Part shown: one piece after another, positions 1 to 10,911 of the stretch
Layout of the letters: every line of letters begins with the position of its first letter
Position numbering within the stretch: position 1 is the stretch's first letter
Assembly (NCBI RefSeq): GCF_006539825.1
Contig: NZ_BJNT01000028.1
Span: 1 to 34,694, forward strand
Source of the DNA: Corynebacterium variabile
GTDB taxonomy: Bacteria > Actinomycetota > Actinomycetes > Mycobacteriales > Mycobacteriaceae
DNA length: 34,694 nucleotides
Direction: 5' to 3'
The notes under the pieces: generated by a model
Database searches by the model: none
Seen by the model: the letters and a program-made list of their open reading frames with translations, nothing else
Told to the model about the DNA's origin: nothing
Program-made: the position numbers and the translations under genes

Positions 1-1044
1 TGTGGATGGTAACAATGCCGCGAGGTCCGGGAGGTTCGCGACCGCCACAGCCATAGTCGGTAAACCAAACCCTTCCGTGATGAGACGTTTTCCCGTCTCG
101 TATGCGACACGCGTCTTCGACACGCTGCGTCTCAGATCTTCGAGCCTGGGGCGGACGTCATCCAGCCACAACTCCTCGATCTCGCTAGGTAAGGTCGCGT
201 CCAGCGCCGAAGACTCGAGCTTGTCTGCGAGATGCTTCGCAGATGCTCTGTACTTGGCTCGGCCTTCGGCGAGTTCCTCCCGCGCCTCGAGCACGTGGTC
301 CATCGGCGCATCGGGAAACGTCGGCAGTTTCTCTACCAGTCCAGTCCCGACCGCGGCATGCCGAGAGCGGGTCGCTGCGACAGTGGGGAGACCGTCAGGG
401 TAGACCTCCGAGTCGCGAAGAAAAGCAGTGGATGGACCGTCCATCAGCATATGGGTTCCAGGGTCACCCAGGGCTTCCGTCAGTCGATCACGGAACCAGG
501 AGACCTGCTGGTCGATGGGGTCTTCAAAGCGAGTTCCCTTGCTGATCATGCTGACCGAACCAGCGTCCAACGCCATCTCGATTTCCTGCGCTTCCCCACT
601 GTCGAAGACTTCGCTGACCGTTTTAGCAACCTGGGGGAGCGAGGCACGCCACATTCGTTCGCATTCCCTCCGTTCCGGATCGTTGACGGGCCTGGCTCTC
701 AATGCTCGCATTGCCTTCCTGGCCTGGACAGGGTCGAGATCGTCGGGAGTGATGCGACGAAGCGTCTCCAGTGGCAGTGAAGGGATAGTCCACCAAAGGT
801 TGTCTGCAGTTACTCCCCGCAGCGGTCGGAAATCGGTCAACCAAGAGGCACTCGGCGCAACCAGATCGATGTGATCTGAGTACAACAACGAACTGCGTAG
901 CAGTCTGAGTTCGCCTGCGAGTGAAGGCTGTCCATTGGGCTTCACTCGAGGTGTGACTCCGATCGTGACAGTTATCCCTGGCCTGCGGCTGGCGGTGGAC
1001 TTGTGATGGCCCTGACGGGATGCTCTCCGTGATCGTTTTCCCAT
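1..1044 (-). CDS. Unknown protein, C-terminus cut by the window edge
   Basis: An open frame of 348 codons runs from ATG at 1044 to the left edge without a stop. The N-terminus is basic (MGKRSRRASRQGHHKSTASR), followed by a segment reading ITVTIGVTPRVKPNGQPSLA. The middle contains LRLLRSSLLYSDHIDLVAPSASW and a charged helical stretch (AREELAEGRAKYRASAKHLADKLE). The visible part ends in GLPTMAVAVANLPDLAALLPST. No signal peptide is evident and I do not recognise the family. The ATG is chosen because it is the first in frame and a -10-like GATAAT ends 6 bases upstream, which would suit a leaderless mRNA. It is divergent from the methylase/helicase operon and may belong to the same defence island, though that is inferred from position only. 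Open frames on the opposite strand here are shorter and mutually overlapping, so the minus frame is preferred. Confidence 0.72.
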   Translation of the reverse strand, partial: MGKRSRRASRQGHHKSTASRRPGITVTIGVTPRVKPNGQPSLAGELRLLRSSLLYSDHIDLVAPSASWLTDFRPLRGVTADNLWWTIPSLPLETLRRITPDDLDPVQARKAMRALRARPVNDPERRECERMWRASLPQVAKTVSEVFDSGEAQEIEMALDAGSVSMISKGTRFEDPIDQQVSWFRDRLTEALGDPGTHMLMDGPSTAFLRDSEVYPDGLPTVAATRSRHAAVGTGLVEKLPTFPDAPMDHVLEAREELAEGRAKYRASAKHLADKLESSALDATLPSEIEELWLDDVRPRLEDLRRSVSKTRVAYETGKRLITEGFGLPTMAVAVANLPDLAALLPST

Positions 1045-1348
1045 AGCCGAATTATCCCACGTCACACTTGGTAAGCCATCCTGCTCGGGCGAGCACGCAG
1101 AGCTCCGTCAAGATCGTTCGTAAGCGGGGGCGAACAGCAGTGATGTGCTCTCAGGCCCCCTCCTGCGGAACTTGAGGGCCGCAGCGAGCGGACCTCTGGA
1201 CCGGACCGTACGGCCAGCTCACACTCATACCCGGCCCAGGGGGTCAAACACGGTTGATTCCTACTCGGTACCGATCAGAAGGGGACCAATCCGCTAGGCT
1301 GAGCCAGGTTAGAGCTACGTCGCCCCTACCTGCCCAAGGAGGCATCTC
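1045..1348. promoter_or_regulatory. Divergent intergenic region with promoter signals
   Basis: This 304-base gap separates the minus-strand gene from the plus-strand defence operon. Toward the operon there is a TAGGCT at 1295-1300 that fits the actinobacterial TAnnnT -10 pattern; no convincing -35 precedes it. A perfect 10-bp palindrome, TCGGTACCGA, lies at 1265-1274, about 20 bases upstream of that -10, and could be an operator for the HTH protein encoded first in the operon. Toward the left gene, GATAAT on the minus strand lies just upstream of its ATG. Short open frames here have no coding character. The assignments are by eye only. Confidence 0.35.
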
Positions 1349-1600
1349 GTGAGCGAGCCCTGGCTGTCCACAGATGAGATCGCAGCCCACCTCGGCATCA
1401 CCAAAGACACCGTCTACGCGTGGATCGCGGACAAGGGTATGCCCGCCCACAAGATCGGACGACTGTGGAAATGCCAAGCCAGCGAGGTAGACGAGTGGGT
1501 ACGCACCGGCGCCGCTGCCAGCGACAGACCACACGCGAATGATGGTGGTTCCCTCACTCCTCAGCCGGAAAGTACCCAGTCAAATCGGAAGGAAAGATGA
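1349..1600 (+). CDS. Excisionase-type helix-turn-helix DNA-binding protein
   Basis: An 83-residue protein. Residues 4-55 form a compact winged HTH of the excisionase/MerR-like (HTH_17) kind: LSTDEIAAHLGITKDTVYAW, then MPAHKIGRLWKCQASEVDEWV. The last 25 residues are polar and probably disordered. The GTG start at 1349 is fixed by an ideal ribosome-binding site, AAGGAGG at 1336-1342, six bases upstream. Its TGA overlaps the next ATG (ATGA at 1597-1600), so it is translationally coupled to the methylase gene. Small HTH proteins of this type often lead restriction-modification operons, where they may control expression or help DNA recognition. Inference: autoregulator or specificity accessory of the downstream system. 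There is no integrase beside it, which argues against a phage excisionase role. Confidence 0.85.
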   Translation: MSEPWLSTDEIAAHLGITKDTVYAWIADKGMPAHKIGRLWKCQASEVDEWVRTGAAASDRPHANDGGSLTPQPESTQSNRKER

Positions 1601-2253
1601 TGAGCGCCAGAGAGACCGAACGCCTGGTCAAGTCCAAGCAGCGCGTCGCCGACCATGGCGAGGTCTTCACCCCCTCCTGGATGGTCGAGGACATGCTCAA
1701 CCTCGTTCGGGAGGAGTCCGAGCGCATCGACTCTCGAGTGCTGGAACCCGCGTGCGGGTCAGGGAACTTTCTCATCCCCGTGCTTACCCGCAAACTCCTG
1801 ACCGTGGCCGCCAGGCACGGAAAGAGCTACTTCGAGAAGCACCACTACGCACTGTTCGCCCTGATGTGCACCTACGGCATCGAACTCCTGCCCGACAACG
1901 CCGCGGAGTGCCGCGACAACCTCGCCACCCTCTTCAACGCCTTCCTCGGTATCGACGTGGACGACGACTGGGCGCGCGCTGCACAGGCAGTGTTGAAGGT
2001 GAACATCGTCCAAGGTGACGCTCTGACCATGACCATCCCCAGCGGCAAGCCGATCACATTCGCCGAATGGGGGTACCTGGGCAAGGGGAAGTTCCAGCGT
2101 CGCGACTTCCGCTACGACGAGTTGACCCAACGCTCCGCATGGGGGGCCGAGGGGTCCCTGTTCGGCGACATGGGCACCGACCTCTTCTCCCCCCAGGTGA
2201 CCTACCCAACAATGACCGTGTCAGACCTGGCCGAGCAGGAGCACACCGCATGA
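1597..2253 (+). CDS. N-6 DNA methylase-like protein, SAM-binding half (no NPPY)
   Basis: A 218-residue class I methyltransferase. Residues 22-26 (EVFTP) resemble the motif X region of gamma-class N6-adenine methylases. Residues 50-58 (EPACGSGNF) are a textbook motif I for S-adenosylmethionine binding. YGIELLPDNAAECRDNL follows (motif II/III-like), then LKVNIVQGDAL. The catalytic motif IV (NPPY or NPPF), expected after the GDAL strand, is absent: the sequence instead reads ITFAEWGYLGKGKFQRRDF. The protein is also much shorter than usual stand-alone methylases. It overlaps its neighbours on both sides by ATGA. The next gene has NPPY but a degenerate motif I, so I infer the two act as partners, perhaps a heterodimer. 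Alternatively this subunit binds SAM without catalysis, or is a regulatory decoy. Confidence 0.85.
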   Translation: MMSARETERLVKSKQRVADHGEVFTPSWMVEDMLNLVREESERIDSRVLEPACGSGNFLIPVLTRKLLTVAARHGKSYFEKHHYALFALMCTYGIELLPDNAAECRDNLATLFNAFLGIDVDDDWARAAQAVLKVNIVQGDALTMTIPSGKPITFAEWGYLGKGKFQRRDFRYDELTQRSAWGAEGSLFGDMGTDLFSPQVTYPTMTVSDLAEQEHTA

Positions 2254-3912
2254 GTAACACCCAGGCCTCATTCGCACTGCGCGGGCACAATCCCGACGTA
2301 CTGACATGTATCGCAAACTTGTCCAACGACGAGGTCTTCACCCCACCCGAGATGGCCAACGTCATGCTCGACCTGCTCGCTGAACGCTGGTCCGACGCTC
2401 ACAACGGTGCCGACATCTGGGCAGACCCGAACGTCAAGTTCCTGGACCCGTTCACCAAGTCCGGTGTCTTCCTGCGCGAGATCACCCGCCGCCTCACCGA
2501 CGGCCTGGCAGACGTCTTCCCCGACCGGACGGATCGGGTCGACCACATCCTCACCAGACAGGTCTACGGCATCGGCATCACCCAGCTCACCGCGCTGCTG
2601 GCCCGCCGGTCCGTGTACTGCTCCAAGTACGCCAATGGCCCGCATTCGATCGCCAAGTCCTTCGAGAGCGAGGACGGAAACATCTGGTTCCAGCGCACCG
2701 AGCACACCTGGGCTGGCGGCAAGCGGGAATACTGCGTCGACCCGCTCACCGGAGACGAGGAAGCCGTCTATACACACCGCAAGTGCCGCTACTGCGGGGC
2801 CGGCGAGGACGACTACGGGCGCGGCGACGACCTGGAGACCCACGCCTACGCCTTCATCCACACTGACGACATCAAAGCCCGCATCCGCGAGCTGTTCGGA
2901 GACACCATGCTGCAGTTCGACGTCATCATCGGCAACCCGCCCTACCAGCTCTCCGACGGTGGGCACGGAGCTTCAGCTGCCCCGATATATCAGCACTTCG
3001 TAGAGAAGGGTCTCGGCCTTGACCCACGGTTTGCTGTGTTCGTCACCCCCTCTCGCTGGATGGCAGGCGGCAAGGGGCTGGACGAGTACCGCAAGACCAT
3101 GCTCTCCGACCACCGGATGCACGACATTGTCGACTACCCCAAGCTCTATGAAGCCTTCCCCGGAGTGAAGATCCGCGGCGGCGTCTCCTACTTCCTGTGG
3201 GACCGCGACTACGACGGCCCCTGCACCGTCCAAACAATGTGGGACGGCCAGCTCGTCGGCGAACCCGTCGCCCGCTACCTCGACGCCTACGACGTCCTCG
3301 TCCGGTGGAACGCGGCCGTCCCCATCCTCGACAAGGTGCGAGCCAAGCACGAACCGACACTTGACGCACGCGTCTCCAGTCGTAAACCATTCGGCTTGGC
3401 CACTAACTTCAAAGGCAAGAAGACCTCAGTAGGCATGAATGCCCCGGTGGAGCTTTTCGCCAATCAACGAGTGGACTGGATCGAACGCGTTGATCTTCCA
3501 AAGAACGAAAGCTGGGTCGACGAGTGGAAGATCCTGATGACCCGAGTACAGGGCACCAGCGCAGCAGTGGAGACTAAGTTCCTCTCTAAACCCATCATCG
3601 CGGAGCCCGGAACGGCCTGCACTGAAACCTACCTGGTAGCTGGCAAGTTCAAGACTGAACTCGAGGCCAAGAGGTACGCGATGTACCTGAGCACGCGCTT
3701 CGTCCGGTTCCTTGTATCCCTTCGTAAAGGCACTCCAGACGCAACCCGTCAAGTTTACGCATTCGTCCCCGATGTCCCGCTTGATCGGAGCTGGACTGAC
3801 CAGATGCTTTACGAGCGCTACGGGTTGACCGATGAGGAGATCGCGTTCATCGAGTCCCAGGTCGCACCACACGACAGCACCCTGTTCGACGAGATCGAGG
3901 CCAGTGCCGCCG

Positions 3913-3920
<8 letters not shown>
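2250..3920 (+). CDS. Eco57I-type adenine-specific DNA methylase-like protein, catalytic and target-recognition half
   Basis: 556 residues from ATG at 2250, which overlaps the preceding stop (ATGA); the frame is open further upstream but only inside the previous gene. Residues 28-32 are EVFTP. The motif I position reads DPFTKSGVFL (66-75) in place of the usual DPACGSGNFL, so the glycine-rich loop is altered. FDVIIGNPPYQLSDGG follows, with catalytic NPPY at 229-232. Before it lies a possible zinc knuckle (C162, H176, C179, C182). Beyond NPPY come FVTPSRWMAGGKGLDEYRK and a long C-terminal region (about 270-556) of the kind that recognises the target in Eco57I-family enzymes. Expected reaction: methyl transfer from SAM to adenine N6 in a specific site. 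Whether it binds SAM alone is doubtful given the altered motif I. Confidence 0.85.
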
Positions 3921-6470
<2,550 letters not shown>

Positions 6471-6474
<4 letters not shown>

Positions 6475-7316
6475 CACCGATGCCTCACACCACCTTCGAC
6501 AACACCGTGAAGCAGATGCTCGAAGACCTCTTCGAGATGTCGGGCGGCTATGTCATGGACTTCAGCAACGCGAACTTCGCCTCGTTCGTCGAGCAGTGGC
6601 TCGGAGTCGATCCCTACGACAGATATCAAGGCTCTAAGGCTGCGATACTGCGCCAGATCTGGACCAACGAGCCTTCCGGAGTCGTCGCGCAGCTCAACCT
6701 GGACCTCCTGGAGCACTGGCGAATCATCGCGCGCCGAGACGGAAAAACGCCGACTGACTACGAGCAAGAGGCAATCGACACTGCCACCACCGCCTTTCAG
6801 TCAGTCAACGTCCCGGCGCTGTCCGAAGAGGACGTTGCCTTTCTCAACAAGGACCTCGGCTCTCTCAACCTTGATGCACTCCCATCCGAACTGACAGCTG
6901 GGCAGGTCATCGCCGACCGGATGGGTGAGATCGAACGAGCGCTAGAAGCCGATGCTCCGCTAGCTGTGATCTTTCTCGTCGGCAGCACCGTCGAGGGTCT
7001 GCTTTCCGAACTCGCGATGGGCCACCGAACCGAGTTCCTCGCGTCCCCAGCAGCACCCACGAGCAAGGGCAAGACGAAGCCGCTGGACCAATGGAAGCTT
7101 TCGGAGTTGATCGCCGTCGCACGGGAGCGTGGTGTCCTGAGCGAAGACGTCGCCAAGCACGCCGACCAAGTCCGGAACTTCCGTAACTACATCCACCCCA
7201 GACAGCAGCTCAAAGAAGGCTTCGCACCCCGGATCGAGACGGCCCGGATCGCCCAACAGGTCCTCAAAGGCGTCCTCTCCGACCTCGAACGATTGACCGC
7301 CAACCCCACGTCCTGA
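6471..7316 (+). CDS. AbiJ N-terminal-domain-like protein with HEPN-like C-terminus
   Basis: 281 residues from ATG at 6471 (ATGA overlap with the helicase stop); ATG at 6480 is an alternative with GGAA upstream. The N-terminus (about 8-85) reads MLEDLFEMSGGYVMDFSNAN, then FVEQWLGVDPYDRY, GSKAAILRQIW and NLDLLEHW. This is the pattern of the small helical domain found at the N-terminus of AbiJ-type abortive-infection proteins. The C-terminus has IFLVGSTVEGLLSELA, WKLSELIAVARERGVL and RNFRNYIHP, with R235-x6-H242 matching the HEPN ribonuclease signature. Inference: an effector that cleaves RNA and stops growth when the restriction part fails or is inhibited. Last gene of the operon. The domain calls are from memory of the families, so moderate confidence in function and high confidence that it is a real gene. 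Confidence 0.78.
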
Positions 7317-7380
7317 GCCTCCATTCGGGCCGTCAGGCCTCTGGCAGATCGAGAAATGGTGGATCCCCTGCTAGCTCACT

Positions 7381-7418
7381 CCTTCCTAACGCATCCAAGG
7401 GGATAAGACGTTAGAAGG
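7381..7418. terminator. Possible terminator between convergent genes
   Basis: CCTTCCTAACG at 7381-7391 pairs with CGTTAGAAGG at 7409-7418 with one bulged base, giving a 10-bp stem and a 17-base loop. It sits between the end of the defence operon and the end of the convergent HxlR gene, so it could serve both. There is no good T-tract. Nothing else recognisable was found between 7317 and 7517. Confidence 0.35.
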
Positions 7419-7517
7419 TGCCAAGTTTCGAGGACGCTCAAGTTGGTACATCTGGATGACGTTGTCGTAGCACGCATCCACCACATCCGTCGGTCGACAG
7501 AACCTCGTGGTTCTTCG

Positions 7518-7913
7518 CTACGCGTCCGGGCCGTCGACAGCGTCATCGTAGGCCTGTCGAGCCTGCTCGATCTCAGGTAGATACGCGTCCGCCCAGTTGA
7601 GAAGGGCGTCAACCGGAGCCCGCATCGTCTTACCCAGCACGGTGATGCGGTACGAGACGGCGATCGGGCGGTCGTCGATGATGTCCCTGGCGATAATGCC
7701 GTTGCGCTCGAGTCTGCGGAGGGTGGCGGTGAGGGATTTCTGAGTGACCTGCGGAATCAGCCGCCGCAGTTCATTGAAGCGGCAGGGTTTCTCGCAGAGC
7801 TCGTTGAGAACGCTCAACGACCACTTGTCGAGCACCTGGTCGAGGAGTTCCCGATGTGGCGGAGTGATCTCGATGGCGGTATGCGGGCCTGTGTACTGCG
7901 AGGTATCGCTCAT
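7518..7913 (-). CDS. HxlR-family transcriptional regulator
   Basis: A 131-residue winged-helix protein covering the whole HxlR family length. The core is LLDQVLDKWSLSVLNELCEK, then CRFNELRRLIPQVTQKSLTA, the typical HxlR pattern in which recognition helix residues follow IPxVTQKxLT. The wing segment is DRPIAVSYRITVLGKTM. The family binds inverted repeats, usually next to its own gene, and often senses electrophiles or redox stress through a cysteine; this protein has one cysteine near residue 40 in LCEKPCRF and one just after it. It is transcribed divergently from the RidA-like gene with 123 bases between them, where a repeated GTAT array lies. Inference: it controls itself and the RidA-like gene. 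Confidence 0.9.
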   Translation of the reverse strand: MSDTSQYTGPHTAIEITPPHRELLDQVLDKWSLSVLNELCEKPCRFNELRRLIPQVTQKSLTATLRRLERNGIIARDIIDDRPIAVSYRITVLGKTMRAPVDALLNWADAYLPEIEQARQAYDDAVDGPDA

Positions 7914-7932
7914 GAAACCTGGTTCCGTTGAA

Positions 7933-7968
7933 GTATCCTGCGTATGCCAGGTATCAATCGTATACCAG
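7933..7968. promoter_or_regulatory. Operator-like array, four GTAT nonamers
   Basis: GTAT occurs at 7933, 7942, 7951 and 7960, that is, four times at exactly 9-bp spacing. The units are GTATCCTGC, GTATGCCAG, GTATCAATC and GTATACCAG; the second and fourth differ at one base. Embedded in it is an inverted repeat, GGTAT-N7-ATACC (7950-7966). It lies between the divergent HxlR and RidA-like genes, 20-55 bases from the HxlR start. Likely the binding site of the HxlR regulator, with cooperative or multi-dimer occupancy suggested by the phasing. Confidence 0.55.
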
Positions 7969-8036
7969 AGGCTGCAGTCGCCGCCTCGGCCCGGAATTCC
8001 TCTCCGGACCTGGACATATCGTCACAAGGAGTCCCC

Positions 8037-8447
8037 ATGCCCGTCATCCGATTCAGCCCCGAGGGGTTGCAGCCGAACACCCCTTACGACCACGTCGCCA
8101 TCGGCACCGGCTCCCGACAGGTCCACGTCAGTGGGCAGGTTGCCTACGACGCCGAGGGAGCTCTCGTTGCCCCCGGTGACCTGGCCGGCCAGGTCAGCCA
8201 GGTGCTCCGGAACTCCGCCCGGGCTCTCTGCGGAGCAGGTGCCGGATTCCCCGACATCGTCCGCATGACCTTCTATGTGACCTCGTGGACCCCGGACATG
8301 ATTGTTCCGTTCATGGAGGGCGTCAATGCTGTCGCCGCAGAGGTAGAACTGCCTTCGCCAATGCCGCCTGCGTCACTGATCGGCGTGGACCAGCTCTTCG
8401 AACCGGACGTCCTTGTCGAGCTGGAGGTCACCGCAGTTCTGGACTGA
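8037..8447 (+). CDS. RidA/YjgF/UK114-family protein
   Basis: 136 residues from ATG at 8037, chosen because AAGGAG lies six bases upstream and the protein then has normal family length. Conserved features: YDHVAIGTGSRQVHVSGQVA, DLAGQVSQVLRNSARAL, FPDIVRMTFYVTSW, and the ending LVELEVTAVLD. RidA proteins form trimers that hydrolyse reactive enamine/imine intermediates using a conserved arginine in the segment before the last strand (PARS in E. coli RidA, from memory). Here that segment reads PPASLIGV, so the arginine appears to be missing. It may belong to a Rid subfamily without deaminase activity. It is divergent from the HxlR regulator and convergent with the MFS gene (29 bases between stops). 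Confidence 0.88.
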   Translation: MPVIRFSPEGLQPNTPYDHVAIGTGSRQVHVSGQVAYDAEGALVAPGDLAGQVSQVLRNSARALCGAGAGFPDIVRMTFYVTSWTPDMIVPFMEGVNAVAAEVELPSPMPPASLIGVDQLFEPDVLVELEVTAVLD

Positions 8448-8476
8448 CCCGCCGTCCACCCAGCCGGGGCATCGGG

Positions 8477-10045
8477 CTAGTCGGTCCCGACAGCCTCGGC
8501 TTTCTCCCCGACTGTGGCAGGCCCCCTTAACAGAACGATTGCGGCGAGAACTCCCATCACCACAACACCGACCCACATGGCCTGCTGCCAGCCGACGATG
8601 AAGGCGTCCTGCGCCGCAACGCGAATCTGGTCGGCATACTCACCTGCTTGTCGAGACACGACGGCCGCCGAGGCAACACCCTCAGTGGCCGGACCGACCA
8701 ACTCCTCGGGTACCCCGTCCAACCGGCCGTCTATCGCCCCCTGGTAGCCGGCAACAAGCAGGCCACCGAGCAACGCCACACCGAGAGCTGCACCAAGTTC
8801 CCGGGTGAGGTCGTTGAGCGCGGAAGCCACACCCTGATCTTCCTGCGGCAGTGACGAGGTAATCGCTTCAGTCGAGGGCGTCATCGCCAGACCTGCACCG
8901 AGCCCCATGGCCACCAGGCCGGGTAGAACGCTGACATAACCACCATCCGTGGACACGAAACCGGCCATGAGAGCAAGACCTACAGCGGTGACGCTGATTC
9001 CGATGACCATGGCAGCCCGGGGACCGGTCCGCGCGGCGAGTCGCGGGGCGAAACCTGAGGCGAGCATCATCAGCACTGCCATCGGCATCATGCCGAAGGT
9101 AGCGAGCAGTCCACTCCAGCCGAGCACGACCTGGAAATAGGGGTAGAGCATCAGGGATACCCCACCCTGCACTCCGAACAGCACCAGCAGCAGCGTGGTT
9201 CCTGTCGTCAATCCCCGGGTACGGAAATGCCGGATGTTCAGCAGCGGGAACGGAGTACGCAGTTCGCGGATGACAAAACCCACCCCTGCCACGACAGCCG
9301 CCAGAAGCGGAACGAGGACAACGGGATCCGTCCAACCGGATGAGGGCGCCTCGTGCAGCGCGTAGGTGACGCCGACCGCCGTAATCACAGAGGTAACCGC
9401 ACCTGACAGGTCGAACCTTCCGGAGGTTGCACCCCGGGAATCAGGGACCGCACGGAACCCGATGATCAGGGCGATCCCCGTGAGAATCAGTGGCAATGCG
9501 AACAGCCACCGCCAGGAGGCGACATCGACGAGCAGGGCCGAGAGATACATCCCGAGGATCCCTCCACCACCGGCGACGGCGGTCCACATACCGATGGCCT
9601 TCGATCGTTCCCCCTCCGGAAAGGATGAGGTGATCACGGACAGTGTCACCGGCATGATCATCGCGGCACCGACACCGCTGAGCAGGCGTGCTGCGAGCAT
9701 CGTGTTCATGTCCGGGGCAAGTGGCGCGGCGAGGTTTGCGATGGCGAAAACCGCCAGTCCGGCGAGGAACACCGGTCGGCGCCCCCACCGGTCGCCTGCA
9801 GCGCCCAGGGGGAGGAGGAGTGCAGCGAGAGTCAGCGTGTAGATGTTGATGATCCACAGCACCTGCCCCTGTGAGGCATCGAAGGAGGTGGCGAGATACG
9901 GTTGGGCGACGTTGAGCCCGGAGACGGAGGCGACGACCGCCATCAGCGCGATACACGCAGCCCAGAGAATCGCCCGCCTGCGTCGGGGATCATTGATGAC
10001 GAAGGTAGGGGGACTGTCCGCACCGCTTGCGGGGGAGATGGTCAT
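8477..10045 (-). CDS. MFS drug exporter, DHA2 (14-helix) type
   Basis: A 522-residue membrane protein of the EmrB/QacA kind, normal length for a 14-helix proton-driven exporter. The first helix follows a basic cytoplasmic start (RRRRAILWAACIALMAVVAS). Motif A is GAAGDRWGRRPVF (81-93), LSGVGAAMIMPVTLSVI follows, and a glycine-rich segment (AVAGGGGILGMYLSALL) sits at the place of antiporter motif C. Start is ATG at 10045. It lies 47 bases downstream of the methyltransferase gene on the same strand, so probably one transcript under control of the divergent XRE-cupin regulator. Substrate cannot be told from sequence; lipophilic or cationic toxic compounds are usual for the family. Confidence 0.92.
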   Translation of the reverse strand: MTISPASGADSPPTFVINDPRRRRAILWAACIALMAVVASVSGLNVAQPYLATSFDASQGQVLWIINIYTLTLAALLLPLGAAGDRWGRRPVFLAGLAVFAIANLAAPLAPDMNTMLAARLLSGVGAAMIMPVTLSVITSSFPEGERSKAIGMWTAVAGGGGILGMYLSALLVDVASWRWLFALPLILTGIALIIGFRAVPDSRGATSGRFDLSGAVTSVITAVGVTYALHEAPSSGWTDPVVLVPLLAAVVAGVGFVIRELRTPFPLLNIRHFRTRGLTTGTTLLLVLFGVQGGVSLMLYPYFQVVLGWSGLLATFGMMPMAVLMMLASGFAPRLAARTGPRAAMVIGISVTAVGLALMAGFVSTDGGYVSVLPGLVAMGLGAGLAMTPSTEAITSSLPQEDQGVASALNDLTRELGAALGVALLGGLLVAGYQGAIDGRLDGVPEELVGPATEGVASAAVVSRQAGEYADQIRVAAQDAFIVGWQQAMWVGVVVMGVLAAIVLLRGPATVGEKAEAVGTD

Positions 10046-10092
10046 GGGTGTCCTTACTCAGAGGTCGGGAGTGTCGGAGGTGCGGGAGCAGT

Positions 10093-10803
10093 TCAGCCTC
10101 GGCTCCGGACGCGCACGACTGCGTCCTGCAGTTGCACCGGCTGATCACCGGGCCAGACAGTGCGGATGTGTCGGTAGGAAGCCTCAACGGTCCACCCCAT
10201 GCCGGTGAAAAGCTCTGCGATGTCCTCCGGGAGGACGGTCACTCCGACCGGATGCCCGTGATCGGTTTCGGTGAGGAGGTGCCCGACGATAAGCAACTGA
10301 CCTCCCGGTGCGACAAAGTTGGAGAGCAACCGGTAGAGGGCCAACTGCCCGATCTCTGCATGTGCGTAGCTGGACACCACAAGGTCCCAGGTCCGGGCCG
10401 GATGCCATCGGGTGATGTCGGTCCCCACCCAGGCGATATCGGCGTCCAGTCCGCGCGCAACCGAACGCCTCTCCGCAACCGCCAGAGCAGTGGCAGAGAT
10501 GTCCACACCGGTGACCTGCCAGCCCCTGTCGGCAAGCCACATCGCCTCAGTGCCCTCCCCGCATCCGGCATCCAGAGCAGAGCCGACGGGAAGGTCCGCT
10601 GTTTCCAGAGGGAGATAGGGGTTCACCGGGAGGTCCCGCTCCTCACCCCTCTCTGACCAGTGACTCTCCCAGTATTTCCGGTCGAACTGCACCGCTTCCG
10701 GGTGGGTGTCGCCGTGACCGTGTTCGCAGTCCCCGCTGTGGCTATTGTCGTGGCTGTTGTCGTGGTTGTCGGAGCGCCCGTCAGGTTGATTCGGGATGTT
10801 CAT
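10093..10803 (-). CDS. SAM-dependent methyltransferase with histidine-rich N-terminus
   Basis: 236 residues from ATG at 10803; GAGAGG lies just upstream, and a longer frame to 10884 would run into the operator region. Residues 12-34 are rich in His, Asp and Asn (H14, H18, H22, H28, H30, H34 and C26), likely able to bind metal. The rest is a class I methyltransferase: ALDAGCGEG (76-84, motif I), GWQVTGVDIS with acidic D101, then a WVGTDITRW segment, LVVSSYAHAEIG, and FVAPGGQLLIVGH. The fold and length resemble the TehB/thiopurine-type small-molecule methyltransferases. First gene of a two-gene unit with the MFS exporter and divergent from the XRE-cupin regulator. Inference: methylates a toxic small molecule or metalloid that the pump then exports. 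Confidence 0.87.
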   Translation of the reverse strand: MNIPNQPDGRSDNHDNSHDNSHSGDCEHGHGDTHPEAVQFDRKYWESHWSERGEERDLPVNPYLPLETADLPVGSALDAGCGEGTEAMWLADRGWQVTGVDISATALAVAERRSVARGLDADIAWVGTDITRWHPARTWDLVVSSYAHAEIGQLALYRLLSNFVAPGGQLLIVGHLLTETDHGHPVGVTVLPEDIAELFTGMGWTVEASYRHIRTVWPGDQPVQLQDAVVRVRSRG

Positions 10804-10854
10804 CGTTGCCTCTCTGTCTTCGCGTGCCACATGGTGGCGTTGTGGACCATCACC

Positions 10855-10901
10855 TTGACGCAGAGAAGCGCCAATTAGCAACATCTATTGCCATATGGCA
10901 A
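10855..10901 (+). promoter_or_regulatory. Promoter and 14-bp palindromic operator of the XRE-cupin gene
   Basis: TTGCCATATGGCAA at 10888-10901 is a perfect palindrome ten bases before the ATG of the XRE-cupin regulator. A -35-like TTGACG at 10855-10860, with CAACAT at 10879-10884 as a possible -10, would put the transcription start inside the palindrome. This arrangement suggests direct autorepression. The same site is 85 bases from the divergent methyltransferase start and could also control that gene and the pump. Confidence 0.55.
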
Positions 10902-10911
10902 ACTCGCGGGC

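Noticed and set aside
2..874. Three overlapping plus-strand frames (133-182 residues)
   Set aside because: They lie opposite a continuous minus-strand frame that is open to the window edge; their sequences are Arg/Ser-rich shadows without domains.
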